A DNA stretch of 64,000 nt from an uncultured Phycicoccus sp. (GTDB taxonomy: Bacteria; Actinomycetota; Actinomycetes; Actinomycetales; Dermatophilaceae), in the NCBI RefSeq assembly GCF_947495705.1, contig NZ_CANLZR010000014.1:1-64000 (forward strand), written 5' to 3'. The stretch's first letter is position 1, and every line of letters begins with the position of its first letter. Both the position numbers and the translations under genes were made by a program. Shown piece after piece: positions 55,929 through 64,000 of the stretch. The notes beneath the pieces are model-generated. The model was not told the origin of the DNA and did no database searches. It saw only the letters and a list, made by a program, of their open reading frames with translations.

Positions 55929-57127
55929 CCGGCCGGCGCTCCCGCCTCGTCACCGGCATCGGCGAGCTCGTCACGTGCGCGGGCCCCGACGGCGGCATCG
56001 CCCCGGACGACCTCGCGGCACCGGCCGACGAACGGCTCGGCATCGTCCCCGACGCCGCGCTCGTCGTGGCGGACGGGCGGGTCGCCTGGGTGGGGCGGGC
56101 CGTCGACGCCCCCGCGGCCGACGAGCGGCTGGACGTGGGCGGGCGGGCCGTCGTCCCCGGCTTCGTCGACAGCCACAGCCACCTCGTCTACGCCGGCGAC
56201 CGGGCCGCCGAGTTCACCGCCCGGATGGCCGGGACGCCCTACGACGGTGGGGGGATCGGGGTGTCGGTGGCCGCCACGCGGGCCGCCTCCGACGACGAGC
56301 TGCGCGCCCTGCTCGCCGCCCGGGTCGCGGAGGCCCGGGCCCTCGGCACGACGACGCTCGAGGTCAAGAGCGGGTACGGGCTCACCGTCGAGGACGAGGC
56401 CCGGTCGCTGCGACTGGCGCGGGAGGTGACCGACGAAACGACGTTCCTCGGCGCGCACGTCGTCCCCCCGGAGCTGCGCGAGGACCGGGCCGCCTACCTC
56501 GACCTCGTCACCGGCCCGATGCTCGAGGCGTGCGCCCCGCACGCGCGGTGGGTGGACGTGTTCTGTGAGCCGAACAGCCCGCACGCCTTCACCGAGGCCG
56601 AGGCGCGGCGGGTCCTGGACGCCGGCCGGGCGGCGGGCCTGGGGCTGCGCGTCCACGGCAACCAGCTCGGCCCGGGCCCCGGGGCGCGGCTGGCCGTCGA
56701 GCTCGGGGCCGCCTCGGTCGACCACTGCACCTTCCTCGACGACGCCGACGTCGAGGCACTGGCGGGAGCGGCCGCGACGACGGTCGCGACCCTGCTCCCG
56801 GGCGTCGAGTTCTCGACCCGGATGCCGTACGTCGACGCGCGGCGCCTCCTGGACGCCGGGGCCTCGGTGGCGCTGGCGTCGGACTGCAACCCCGGGACGT
56901 GCAACACGGCATCGATGGCGTTCGTCCTCGCCCTCGCCGTGCGCGAGATGCGGATGACGGCGGCCGAGGCCCTCGTCGCCGCCACCGTCGGCGGGGCCCG
57001 GGCGCTGCGGCGCACCGACGTGGGGCGCGTCGCCGTGGGGTGCCGCGCCGACCTCGCGGTGCTCGAGGCGCCCTCGTACCTGCACCTGGCCTACCGACCC
57101 GGCATGCCCCTGGCCCGCGCGCTCTGA
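55925..57127 (+). CDS. hutI: Imidazolonepropionase
   Basis: 400 aa. Metal site [17 protein letters not shown], catalytic HVVPPE and [14 protein letters not shown], and the metal-binding Asp in [11 protein letters not shown]. It opens imidazolone propionate to N-formimino-L-glutamate. Last gene of the second hut operon, coupled to hutF by ATGA. Confidence 0.95.
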   Translation: MTGRRSRLVTGIGELVTCAGPDGGIAPDDLAAPADERLGIVPDAALVVADGRVAWVGRAVDAPAADERLDVGGRAVVPGFVDSHSHLVYAGDRAAEFTARMAGTPYDGGGIGVSVAATRAASDDELRALLAARVAEARALGTTTLEVKSGYGLTVEDEARSLRLAREVTDETTFLGAHVVPPELREDRAAYLDLVTGPMLEACAPHARWVDVFCEPNSPHAFTEAEARRVLDAGRAAGLGLRVHGNQLGPGPGARLAVELGAASVDHCTFLDDADVEALAGAAATTVATLLPGVEFSTRMPYVDARRLLDAGASVALASDCNPGTCNTASMAFVLALAVREMRMTAAEALVAATVGGARALRRTDVGRVAVGCRADLAVLEAPSYLHLAYRPGMPLARAL

Positions 57128-57143
57128 GCGCAGGCGCCGTGGG

Positions 57144-57422
57144 CTAGGAGACGGGCTCCTCGCGGATCTCCTTGGGCAGGTGACCGGCCGAGTTGCGGTA
57201 GTACGCGGCGGCCTTGCGGGCGGTGAAGGTGCGGGCGGCGCCCACCGCGAGCCCGGTGATGGCGGCGTAGGCGACGGCCTTGACGAGCGGCGCGTCGGGG
57301 TTCTTCGGGTTCACCTCGTCCTGCCCGGCCTTGGCCCAGACGAGGTTGACGACCTTGGTGGCGAGCACCCCCGCGAGGATGGCGCCTCCGGTGCCGAGCA
57401 GCTTCCAGGCGGCGGTTCCCAT
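57144..57422 (-). CDS. DUF4235 family small membrane protein
   Basis: 92 aa. Two hydrophobic segments (residues ~7-28 and ~48-65) flank KAGQDEVNPKNPDAP, typical of DUF4235 proteins of actinobacteria. Function unknown. It is convergent with hutI, and its start codon lies about 100 bp from the TPP riboswitch on the other strand. Confidence 0.82.
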   Translation of the reverse strand: MGTAAWKLLGTGGAILAGVLATKVVNLVWAKAGQDEVNPKNPDAPLVKAVAYAAITGLAVGAARTFTARKAAAYYRNSAGHLPKEIREEPVS

Positions 57423-57524
57423 GAGTGGTCCTTCCGGGTGATCGGCGGTGGACGGGAGCGTCGGGCTCCCGCCCGGCGGGCTCTCGCCACCCTAACCCGC
57501 AGGCGATATGCTCGAGCCGTCCAA

Positions 57525-57610
57525 CGACAGGGGAGCGCCCCAAGCGCTGAGAGTGCGGTCCGCCGCAGACCCTCGAACCTGATCCGGTTAGCACCGGCGA
57601 TAGGAAGTCG
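57525..57610 (+). promoter_or_regulatory. TPP riboswitch (THI element)
   Basis: Conserved THI core is present: GGGGAGC, GCTGAGAGTGCGG, ACCCTCGAACCTGATC, GGTTAGCACCGGCG and AGGAAGTCGG. The closing helix P1 pairs CGAC (57525-57528) with GTCG (57607-57610). Thiamine pyrophosphate binding should turn off the downstream ECF transporter genes. Confidence 0.95.
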
Positions 57611-57619
57611 GGAATCTCA

Positions 57620-57654
57620 GGCGTGCTCCGTCGCCATGCGGTGACGGTCACGCC
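57620..57654 (+). terminator. Hairpin downstream of the TPP aptamer (expression platform candidate)
   Basis: GGCGTG (57620-57625) pairs with CACGCC (57649-57654), and inside it CCGTC (57628-57632) pairs with GACGG (57643-57647). It lies 10 nt after the aptamer and 39 nt before the ATG. No T-run follows, so it could act as a U-less terminator or in translational control. Confidence 0.5.
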
Positions 57655-57693
57655 TCCCCGAGGTCATCACCGACCACGGGAGAAGAAGCAGTC

Positions 57694-58395
57694 ATGGCCA
57701 CGAGCACCACCGAGGCGCCGAGCACCCGGCGCTCCATCCCCGCGACCCGCCCGCTGCTGGGCTGGCGCACCGTCGACATCCTCACCCTCGCCTTCCTCGG
57801 CGCCGCGCTCGGCGTGGCGTTCTGGGGGTGGGGCGTGTTCTACAACGGCCCGATCACCGCCCTGAAGATCGGGTACGCCCCGCTCATGGGGCTCTTCGTC
57901 GGCCCGTGGTTCCTCGCCGGCATCGTCGGCGGGCTCGTGGTCCGCAGGCCCGGTGCCGCGCTGTTCTGCGAGGTCGTCGCGGCCCTGGTCTCGATGGTCC
58001 CCGGCACCGAGTGGGGCGCCTCGGTCCTGGTGTCCGGGATCCTCCAGGGCCTCGGCGCCGAGCTGGCGTTCGCGCTGCTCGGCTACCGGCTCTTCGGCGT
58101 CGGGGCGGCGGCGCTGGCAGGGGTGCTCTCGGTGCCGCTGGAGTGGCTCTTCGAGACCGTCTCCTACCCCGCGTCCTGGGCCGAGGTGCCGGTGCTGTCG
58201 GTCCTCGCCGGGGGCGGCGGCTGGTACGCCGAGTGGGTGTGGCGCGACAAGCTCGTCTACCTCGCGGCGATGGGGGTCTCCGGCGTCGTCCTCGCGGGCG
58301 TCGTCGGCTGGCTCCTCGTCCGGGCGCTGGCGCGGGCGGGGGCGCTCTCGGCGTTCCCGGCGGGCCAGGAGCACCGGGAGTCCCGAGCTGTCTGA
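57694..58395 (+). CDS. ykoE: ECF transporter substrate-binding component, YkoE-like (HMP/thiamine)
   Basis: 233 aa, about six transmembrane helices. FWGWGVFYNGP and the aromatic/acidic segment PLEWLFETVSYP fit the YkoE family, the S component that binds thiamine or its hydroxymethylpyrimidine precursor. The upstream TPP riboswitch supports this. A GGGAGAAG ribosome-binding site precedes the ATG, and the ATPase-permease gene starts 4 bp after the stop. Confidence 0.92.
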   Translation: MATSTTEAPSTRRSIPATRPLLGWRTVDILTLAFLGAALGVAFWGWGVFYNGPITALKIGYAPLMGLFVGPWFLAGIVGGLVVRRPGAALFCEVVAALVSMVPGTEWGASVLVSGILQGLGAELAFALLGYRLFGVGAAALAGVLSVPLEWLFETVSYPASWAEVPVLSVLAGGGGWYAEWVWRDKLVYLAAMGVSGVVLAGVVGWLLVRALARAGALSAFPAGQEHRESRAV

Positions 58396-58399
58396 GGAC

Positions 58400-60673
58400 G
58401 TGGCGCTCGCGACCCGGGGGCGGGTCGAGGTCGACGCGCTCACGTGGCGCCCGTTCGGGCGCCGCGAGCCCGTGCTGCGTGACGTCGGCCTGTCCATCGC
58501 CCCCGGTGAGCGCGTGCTGCTCGTCGGCCCCTCGGGGTCCGGCAAGTCGACCCTGCTGCGTGCTCTCACCGGCCTGCTCGGGTCCGTCGAGGCGGGGGAG
58601 CTGAGCGGTGGGGTGACCCTGGACGGCGCCCGTCCCGGGAGCCGCCCCGGCGACGTCGGGCTCGTGCTCCAGGAGCCCGGGTCCGGCGTCGTGGCCGCCA
58701 CCGTGGGGCGGGACGTCGCGTTCGGGCTCGAGAACGTCGGGGTGCCCCGGGAGGCGATGCCGGCCGCCGTCACCGCGGCGCTGGCGTCGGTGGGGCTCGA
58801 GGATCTCGCCCTCGACACCCCCACGTCCGCCCTGTCGGGCGGGCAGACGCAGCGGCTCGCGCTCGCCGGCACGCTCGCCCTCGACCCGGCGCTCGTCCTG
58901 CTCGACGAGCCGACGGCGATGCTCGACCCGGAGTGCGCCGCCGAGGTCCGCGAGGCGGTCGCCGGGCTCGCTGGAGCGGGTGGGCGCACCCTCGTCGTCG
59001 TCGAGCACGTCCTCGGCCCCTGGGTGGACCTCGTCGAGCGTCTCGTCGTGCTGTCCGCCGAGGGCCGGGTGGTCGCCGACGGTCCCGTCGAGCAGGTGCT
59101 GCACGAGCGCCGGAGCCTCCTGCTCGAGATGGGCATCTGGGTGCCCGGGGCGGCCGCACCGGAGCCCCTCGCCGTCGACCCGACACTCTTCTCCGCGGTC
59201 GGGGGCGGGCCGGCGCTGGCGGCCACGCCGTTCGCGGTCGAGCGCACGACCCGCCTCCTCGACGGCACGGCGCGCACCACCCGGGCGGCCGAGCTCACCG
59301 CTCCCCTGACGGCGACGCCGGGCGGGCTGACGGTGCTCGTCGGCCCGAGCGGGTCCGGGAAGTCGACGATCCTCCACGCCTTGGCCGGGTTCCTGCCGAC
59401 CGCGCCGGGTGGCGCCGTCACCGTCCTCCCGAACGTGGGTGAAGACCGTCGGGACGGCGACGATCTTCACCCACATCCGTCCGTCGACCCCGCCGGCCTC
59501 GAGGCGCCGGCCCTCGCCGCGGTCCTCGCGTGGGTGCCGCAGTGGGCGAGCTCGACGATCGTCACCGGGACGGTGCTCGACGAGGTGCGCGCCACCTCCC
59601 GCTCGCTCGGACTCGACGACGACGAGACCACGGCCCACGCCCGGTCGCTCCTCCGGTCGCTGGGCCTGGAGCACCTGGAGCAGGCGGACCCGCGTGAGCT
59701 GTCCGGCGGCGAGCAGCGACGCCTGGCGGTGGCGGCGGCCCTCCTGCACGGGCCGGCCGTGCTCCTCGCGGACGAGCCGACCGTCGGGCAGGACCGGCAC
59801 ACCTGGGCCGCCCTCGTCGGGCTCGTCGCCGCATACCGCGCGGCCGGGGGGTCCGTCGTCGCCGCCACCCACGACGCGAGCGTCGTCGCCCGGGCCGACG
59901 TCGTGCACGCCGTCGTCGCCCCACCGCGCCCGGCCGACCCGCCACCGGCCCGCACCCCGCTCGTGGCCCGCTGTGCGCCGCTGGCGCTCCTCGCGGGGGC
60001 GACCCTCGGCATCCCGGCGGGGGTGCTGTCCCCGCACTGGTCGACGACGCTCCTCGTCCTCGCGACCCAGGTCGTCCTGGCCGCGGTCGGCCTCGCCGCG
60101 CCCGGTGCGGGCGCGCCGCCGCGGGGCCGGGCTCGCACGGTGGCCCTGCGGACGCTGCCCGGGCTGCTCGCCGCGCTGTCGGTCGGCTGGTCGACGTGGT
60201 GGCTCGCGGGGCACGACGTCGACGCGGCGCTCACGGTGGCCCTGCGGGTGCTCGTCATCGTGGTCCCGGCGGCGGTGCTCATCCCGTGGGTCGACCCCGA
60301 CCGGCTCGGTGACCACCTGGCCCAGCGGCTCGGCCTGCCGGACCGGCCGGTCGTGGCCGTCTCGGCCGCCCTCCAGCGGGTCCACACCTTCGCGGCGGTG
60401 TGGTCCGAGATCGGGCGGGCCCGCCGGGTCCGGGGCATCGGGGTGTCCGCGCGGCGCCCCGCGTCGGTCCTCGACCACGTCACCGCGCTGACGATGGGTC
60501 TGCTCGTCCGCACCCTGCGCGCCGCCGCGGAGCTCGCCGTGGCGATGGACGCCCGCGGGTTCGCCACCGCGCAGCGCCGCACGTGGTGGGCGCCCGCCCC
60601 GTGGCGGTGGCGCGACACCGCCCTCGTCCTCGCGGCGACGCTCCCCCTCGTCGTGGCGGTCACCGCCCGCTGA
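58400..60673 (+). CDS. ykoD: Fused ECF transporter ATPase-ATPase-transmembrane protein (YkoD-YkoC)
   Basis: 757 aa. First nucleotide-binding domain: Walker A GPSGSGKST (43-51), LSGGQTQR, LLDEPTAML. Second: another GPSGSGKST (~314-322), LSGGEQRR, LADEPTVGQD. The C-terminal part (~535-757) is an EcfT membrane domain. Three ECF subunits are therefore one chain that works with YkoE. The GTG at 58400 has only a weak GAGG site; coupling to the ykoE stop 4 bp upstream probably drives translation. A 40-bp palindrome encodes an insertion in the second ATPase domain. Confidence 0.9.
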   Translation: MALATRGRVEVDALTWRPFGRREPVLRDVGLSIAPGERVLLVGPSGSGKSTLLRALTGLLGSVEAGELSGGVTLDGARPGSRPGDVGLVLQEPGSGVVAATVGRDVAFGLENVGVPREAMPAAVTAALASVGLEDLALDTPTSALSGGQTQRLALAGTLALDPALVLLDEPTAMLDPECAAEVREAVAGLAGAGGRTLVVVEHVLGPWVDLVERLVVLSAEGRVVADGPVEQVLHERRSLLLEMGIWVPGAAAPEPLAVDPTLFSAVGGGPALAATPFAVERTTRLLDGTARTTRAAELTAPLTATPGGLTVLVGPSGSGKSTILHALAGFLPTAPGGAVTVLPNVGEDRRDGDDLHPHPSVDPAGLEAPALAAVLAWVPQWASSTIVTGTVLDEVRATSRSLGLDDDETTAHARSLLRSLGLEHLEQADPRELSGGEQRRLAVAAALLHGPAVLLADEPTVGQDRHTWAALVGLVAAYRAAGGSVVAATHDASVVARADVVHAVVAPPRPADPPPARTPLVARCAPLALLAGATLGIPAGVLSPHWSTTLLVLATQVVLAAVGLAAPGAGAPPRGRARTVALRTLPGLLAALSVGWSTWWLAGHDVDAALTVALRVLVIVVPAAVLIPWVDPDRLGDHLAQRLGLPDRPVVAVSAALQRVHTFAAVWSEIGRARRVRGIGVSARRPASVLDHVTALTMGLLVRTLRAAAELAVAMDARGFATAQRRTWWAPAPWRWRDTALVLAATLPLVVAVTAR
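59435..59474. repeat. 40-bp palindrome inside the ECF ATPase gene
   Basis: GTGGGTGAAGA (59435-59445) pairs with TCTTCACCCAC (59464-59474); after one mismatch CGTCG (59447-59451) pairs with CGACG (59458-59462) around a 6-nt loop. It encodes about 13 polar residues (VGEDRRDGDDLHP) between the Walker A and Q-loop of the second ATPase domain, where relatives appear shorter. No second copy was noticed in the window by eye. Confidence 0.7.
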
Positions 60674-60749
60674 CGGTCCGGTCCGGGGTTCCACCCGCGC
60701 ACGCACCCGCGTCCGTACTCTCCAGTGACGGTGACGAAGGGGAGGGACC

Positions 60750-61265
60750 ATGGCCGACCGGGCCGCGTTCGACGCGTACGTGCGGGACCGCTGGGTCCCG
60801 CTCGTGCGCACGGCAGCCCTGCTGACCGGGGACCGCCACGCCGCTGAGGACCTCGCCCAGGAGGCGCTCATCCGCGCGGCGCACCACTGGCACCGCGTGG
60901 ACCCCGCGACCGCTGACGCGTACGTCCGCCGGATCCTCTACACCCGGTCGGTCGACGCCTGGCGGTGGCGGCGGCGTCAGCCCGACCCCGCCGAGCCCGG
61001 CCCCGACCTCGCGGACCGCCGCGACGGCGCGAGCGCCGCCGACTCGCGACTGACCCTGAACGAGGCGCTCCGACGACTGACACCCCGTCAGCGGGCCGTC
61101 CTCCTCCTGCGCTTCTACGAGGACCGGACCGAGGCGCAGACCGCCGTGATGCTCGGGTGCTCGGTCAACACGGTGAAGTCCCAGACCCGGCACGCGCTCG
61201 GGCGGCTCCGCGAGCTGGCCCCGGAGCTCGCCATGACCTTCGGACGCGAGGAGGCGCCACGATGA
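60750..61265 (+). CDS. SigE-family RNA polymerase sigma factor
   Basis: 171 aa ECF-type sigma factor. Region 2: LVRTAALLTGDRHAAEDLAQEALIRAA; region 4 helix-turn-helix: QTAVMLGCSVNTVKSQTRHALGRLREL. This actinobacterial subfamily controls mostly unknown regulons. A GGGGAGGG ribosome-binding site lies close to the ATG. The stop overlaps the next gene as ATGA, the usual layout of a sigma factor with its membrane regulator. Confidence 0.92.
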   Translation: MADRAAFDAYVRDRWVPLVRTAALLTGDRHAAEDLAQEALIRAAHHWHRVDPATADAYVRRILYTRSVDAWRWRRRQPDPAEPGPDLADRRDGASAADSRLTLNEALRRLTPRQRAVLLLRFYEDRTEAQTAVMLGCSVNTVKSQTRHALGRLRELAPELAMTFGREEAPR

Positions 61266-62569
61266 ATCCACACGACACCCTCGGTCCGGCGCTCGACGCC
61301 CTCGCCGCAGACCTCGCCGGTGACCGGGTCGTCCCGCCGGACGCCTCCGACGCCTGGCAGTCCGGGGCGCGTCGCCGGTGGCGGCTCCGCGGGCTCGCCA
61401 CCACCGTGGCCGTGCTGGCCGTGGCCGCCGTCGTCGGGACGATCGCGCTGCCGGGCGTGCGGCCCGAGTCCATGCCGGCGTCGCGGCCCGGCGAGCCGCT
61501 CCCGTCCTACCCCGCCCGGGTCGCGATGCCGTGGCGGGTGGCCGACACCGCCGCGCCGGGGCGGAGCGCCCTTGCGATGGTCCGGCCCGACGCCCCCGAC
61601 CCCGTCGTCCACGTGGTCGGGCCCACGGGGGCCGTCACCACGCTGCGCACCGGCGCCGAGCCGATGGAGCAGGGGCTCAGCCTGTCGCCCGACGGGCGGG
61701 TGCTCGCGCTCGGCACGGTCGTCCACGACCTCGAGACGGGGCAGGAGCGGGACCTCGCCGTCGGTGGCGTCACGGGCGCCGGATGGTGGAGCCCGGACTC
61801 GCGGCGGCTGTACCTGCCGGGGCCGGGTGGACAGGGCGTGGTCGTCGGTGTCGACGGCGACCGCGTGGTCGTGCCCCCGAGCGGGGGCGGCGACGGCGTC
61901 GTCGCGGCCGGCTGGGTCGACGACGCGACGGTCCTGGCGGTCTGGCAGTCGGGAGCGGGCACCTTCACGCTCGCCTCGTGGCGTCTCGGTCGGAGCGACT
62001 GGACCCTGGGGCCGTCCATCGACTGGCCGGCATGGCCACAGGGCCACCGGCTGGGCGCCTCGGTGTCACCGGACGGGACCCGGATCGTCCTCTACGGGAC
62101 GTCGGACGTGGCCGGTCCCGACGGCCCACCACCGGTCGTGGGGCAGGTCTTCGACGTCGCCTCAGGTGACGTGGTCGGCATCCCCGTGGGGGACACCCCG
62201 GCCGCCGCCGCCGAATGGGACAGGGAGTCCTTCCTCCACTGGCCCGGCACCGGGTGCCGCCCCGCCTGGCGGGACGGTGCCCCCGTGACGACCGACGGTG
62301 CCGCCCGGTCCCTCGACCCCGCGCAGGACGACCTCGTCGTGCTCTCGCCGGCCTTCGGCTCACCGTGCCTGGCCGTCGCCGGTGGTGGCTTCCACGGAGA
62401 GCCGTCGGCGAACACCGCTGCCGTCTGGTCCGAACGGGTTCGCACCGGGCTCCCGTGGCTGCTGCTCGTCCTGGCGGGCGGGCTCGTCCTGTGGCGGTTC
62501 GCCCGCGGCCGTGCGTGGGCCGGGGGCCACGAGCAGCTGCCCCCGATGCCGCCACCGTACGGGCGCTGA
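61262..62569 (+). CDS. Membrane-anchored sigma partner (putative anti-sigma) with beta-propeller-like outer domain
   Basis: 435 aa. A short cytoplasmic segment (1-~43) precedes TM1 (~45-63). The large external part repeats SPDGR/SPDSR/SPDGT motifs typical of WD40/TolB-like propellers (~140-300), and a second helix (~408-425) is followed by a Pro-rich tail. No zinc anti-sigma motif is visible, so the anti-sigma role rests on the ATGA coupling to the sigma gene. Confidence 0.75.
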   Translation: MNPHDTLGPALDALAADLAGDRVVPPDASDAWQSGARRRWRLRGLATTVAVLAVAAVVGTIALPGVRPESMPASRPGEPLPSYPARVAMPWRVADTAAPGRSALAMVRPDAPDPVVHVVGPTGAVTTLRTGAEPMEQGLSLSPDGRVLALGTVVHDLETGQERDLAVGGVTGAGWWSPDSRRLYLPGPGGQGVVVGVDGDRVVVPPSGGGDGVVAAGWVDDATVLAVWQSGAGTFTLASWRLGRSDWTLGPSIDWPAWPQGHRLGASVSPDGTRIVLYGTSDVAGPDGPPPVVGQVFDVASGDVVGIPVGDTPAAAAEWDRESFLHWPGTGCRPAWRDGAPVTTDGAARSLDPAQDDLVVLSPAFGSPCLAVAGGGFHGEPSANTAAVWSERVRTGLPWLLLVLAGGLVLWRFARGRAWAGGHEQLPPMPPPYGR

Positions 62570-62594
62570 CGCCGGGCAGGCATACTGGTCGATC

Positions 62595-63839
62595 GTGCCC
62601 GCCGACCCCGCGACGACCCCCGCCGGGCGGGTCCGCATCCCGCGTGAGATCTGGGTCCTCATCGCGTCGGCCTTCGTCATCGCCCTGGGGTTCGGGCTCA
62701 TCACCCCGGTGCTCCCGCAGTTCGCCCAGAGCTTCGGGGTGGGCGCCACCGCGAGCAGCATCGTCGTCAGCGCCTTCGCGTTCTTCCGGCTGCTCTTCGC
62801 ACCCACCGGCGGCCGGCTCATCGCGCGGCTCGGCGAGCGGCCCATCTACCTCGGCGGCCTCCTCATCGTCGCCGTCTCCACCGGAGCCACCGCCTTCGCG
62901 AGCTCGTACTGGCAGCTCCTCGTCTTCCGCGGGCTGGGCGGCATCGGGTCGGTGATGTTCACCGTCTCGGCGGTCGCTCTCATCGTCCGGCTCGCACCCC
63001 CGTCCATCCGGGCGCGGGTGTCCTCCGCGTACGCGTCGGCCTTCCTCATCGGTGGGGTGGGCGGCCCCGTCGTCGGCGGCCTGCTCGGCGGGCTCGGGCT
63101 CCGCGTGCCGTTCCTCGTCTACTCCGCGGCGCTCCTGCTGGCGGCCGGCATCGTCTTCGTCTTCCTCAAGGACGCCTCGCTGCGGCCGAAGCCCGGCGAC
63201 CCCGTGCTGCCCGCCATGACGGTCCGGGACGGGTGGCAGGACAGCGCCTACCGGGCCGCCCTCGGCTCCGGCTTCGCCAACGGCTGGGCCAACTTCGGCG
63301 TCCGCAACGCGATCCTGCCGCTCTTCGCCGCCGCCGTCATCGTCGACCAGAGCCTCGACCAGGCCGCCCTGGCGAGCCAGCAGTCGCTCGTCGCCGGTGC
63401 CGCGCTCGCCGTCTTCGCGGCGGGCAACGCGATCGGGCTGACCTTCGCCGGGCGCACCTCCGACCTCGTCGGGCGCAAGCCCTACATCGTCGGCGGGTTG
63501 ATCGTGTCCGGGCTCGCCACCGCCGCCACCGGGTTCGCCACCGACCTGCCGACGCTCATCGTGCTGTCGGTGGTCGCCGGGGTCGGCGCCGGGACGCTCA
63601 ACCCCGCGCAGCAGGCGTCCCTCGCGGACGTCGTCGGCCGCGAGCGCAACGGTGGCCCCGCGCTCGCGGCGTTCCAGATGTCGGCCGACACCGGCGCCAT
63701 CATCGGCCCGATCATCGCGGGGGTCCTCGTCGACCGGGGCAGCTACGGCCTGGCCTTCGCCGCCACCGGCGTCATCACCCTGCTCGCCGTCGTGCCCTGG
63801 GTGCGGGCTCGCGAGACCCACCCGGTACGCGCCACCTGA
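62595..63839 (+). CDS. MFS transporter (drug-efflux type)
   Basis: 414 aa, 12 transmembrane helices. GGRLIARLGERPIYLGG and GRTSDLVGRKPYIVGG are the major-facilitator loop-2/3 and loop-8/9 motifs, and GLITPVLPQFAQSFG resembles multidrug exporters. Substrate unknown. The GTG start lies 6 nt after TACTGG (62583-62588), a possible weak -10 for a leaderless mRNA. Confidence 0.87.
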   Translation: MPADPATTPAGRVRIPREIWVLIASAFVIALGFGLITPVLPQFAQSFGVGATASSIVVSAFAFFRLLFAPTGGRLIARLGERPIYLGGLLIVAVSTGATAFASSYWQLLVFRGLGGIGSVMFTVSAVALIVRLAPPSIRARVSSAYASAFLIGGVGGPVVGGLLGGLGLRVPFLVYSAALLLAAGIVFVFLKDASLRPKPGDPVLPAMTVRDGWQDSAYRAALGSGFANGWANFGVRNAILPLFAAAVIVDQSLDQAALASQQSLVAGAALAVFAAGNAIGLTFAGRTSDLVGRKPYIVGGLIVSGLATAATGFATDLPTLIVLSVVAGVGAGTLNPAQQASLADVVGRERNGGPALAAFQMSADTGAIIGPIIAGVLVDRGSYGLAFAATGVITLLAVVPWVRARETHPVRAT

Positions 63840-63890
63840 GGTTCGGCCGGGCCCGCTCGGGGAATCCCAGCCCGGTGGGAAACGTTGACG

Positions 63891-64000
63891 ATGGGCCGCC
63901 CCATCGACACCCGGAGGTCCGCCATCACCGATCCCGATGTCACGAGGTCCGCCCGCGCCGAGCTCGACCGCCAGGTGACGACCCTGCTCCGCCTCGGGTA
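63891..64000 (+). CDS. 5' end of a hypothetical protein (partial)
   Basis: The ATG at 63891 opens a frame to the window edge, and the part after ~residue 20 (ELDRQVTTLLRLG) recalls the start of DUF5701 proteins. Only 36 codons are visible. The first codons lack a clear ribosome-binding site, so the true start could be slightly different. Confidence 0.4.
   Translation, partial: MGRPIDTRRSAITDPDVTRSARAELDRQVTTLLRLG

Overview
The window is a very GC-rich, densely packed chromosomal segment of an actinobacterium. Evidence for this is the strong G/C third-position bias, a bacterial proteasome activator (Bpa) ending in GQYL, a SigE-family sigma factor, PadR/ROK/IclR regulators, frequent GTG starts, ATGA/GTGA start-stop overlaps, and many genes with a TANNNT -10 box 6-8 nt before the start codon, which suggests leaderless mRNAs. 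The gene set would fit a soil or water member of the Micrococcales (Intrasporangiaceae-like), but the sequence alone does not fix the genus. I saw no rRNA, tRNA, CRISPR array, transposase or phage gene. No gene-free stretch exceeds about 300 bases; the longest, 57423-57693, holds a TPP riboswitch.

Layout. 1-7542: acyl-CoA metabolism, comprising an enoyl-CoA hydratase, a molybdopterin oxidoreductase, and a translationally coupled acyl-CoA dehydrogenase / SDR / APH-like kinase / SDR cassette that resembles the levulinate (4-hydroxyacyl-CoA) pathway. 7535-14243: a membrane protein, a 2-hydroxyacid dehydrogenase convergent with a glycerate kinase, a GNAT enzyme, a flavin-nucleotide-binding protein, a flavin monooxygenase and a saccharopine-dehydrogenase-like reductase. 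14266-21477: a xylose locus with xylulokinase, a secreted SGNH esterase, a divergent ROK repressor and a xylFGH-type ABC importer behind a 25-bp palindromic operator. 21522-27087: a sucrase/ferredoxin-like protein, a DUF998-metallophosphoesterase fusion, a HAD phosphatase and an FAD dehydrogenase. 27104-33957: a three-gene operon of two RND permeases around a very small adaptor-like lipoprotein.

34124-40640: zinc alcohol dehydrogenase, Bpa, a cell-surface group (cell-wall-binding-repeat VanY peptidase, sortase, DUF4397 protein), and an MFS transporter with a structured leader. 40783-45034: a PadR-controlled ABC exporter operon. 45157-48623: acyl-CoA ligase, DUF1304 protein, quinone oxidoreductase, MobA-like protein. 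48644-57127: a complete histidine-to-glutamate region (IclR regulator, HutH, HutU, an M20 amidohydrolase in place of HutG, HutF, HutI) with two identical palindromic operators placed at the same distance from hutH and from the amidohydrolase. 57144-60673: a TPP riboswitch and a YkoE plus fused YkoD-YkoC ECF transporter for thiamine or its pyrimidine precursor. 60750-64000: a SigE-family sigma factor with a membrane partner, an MFS transporter and the start of a further gene.

The most distinctive features are the RND/mini-adaptor operon, the three-way-junction leader at 40655-40722, the conserved hut operator geometry, the nested ROK operator, the tandem PadR palindromes, and a 40-bp palindrome inside the ECF ATPase gene. 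All assignments come from reading the sequence; no database search was run.
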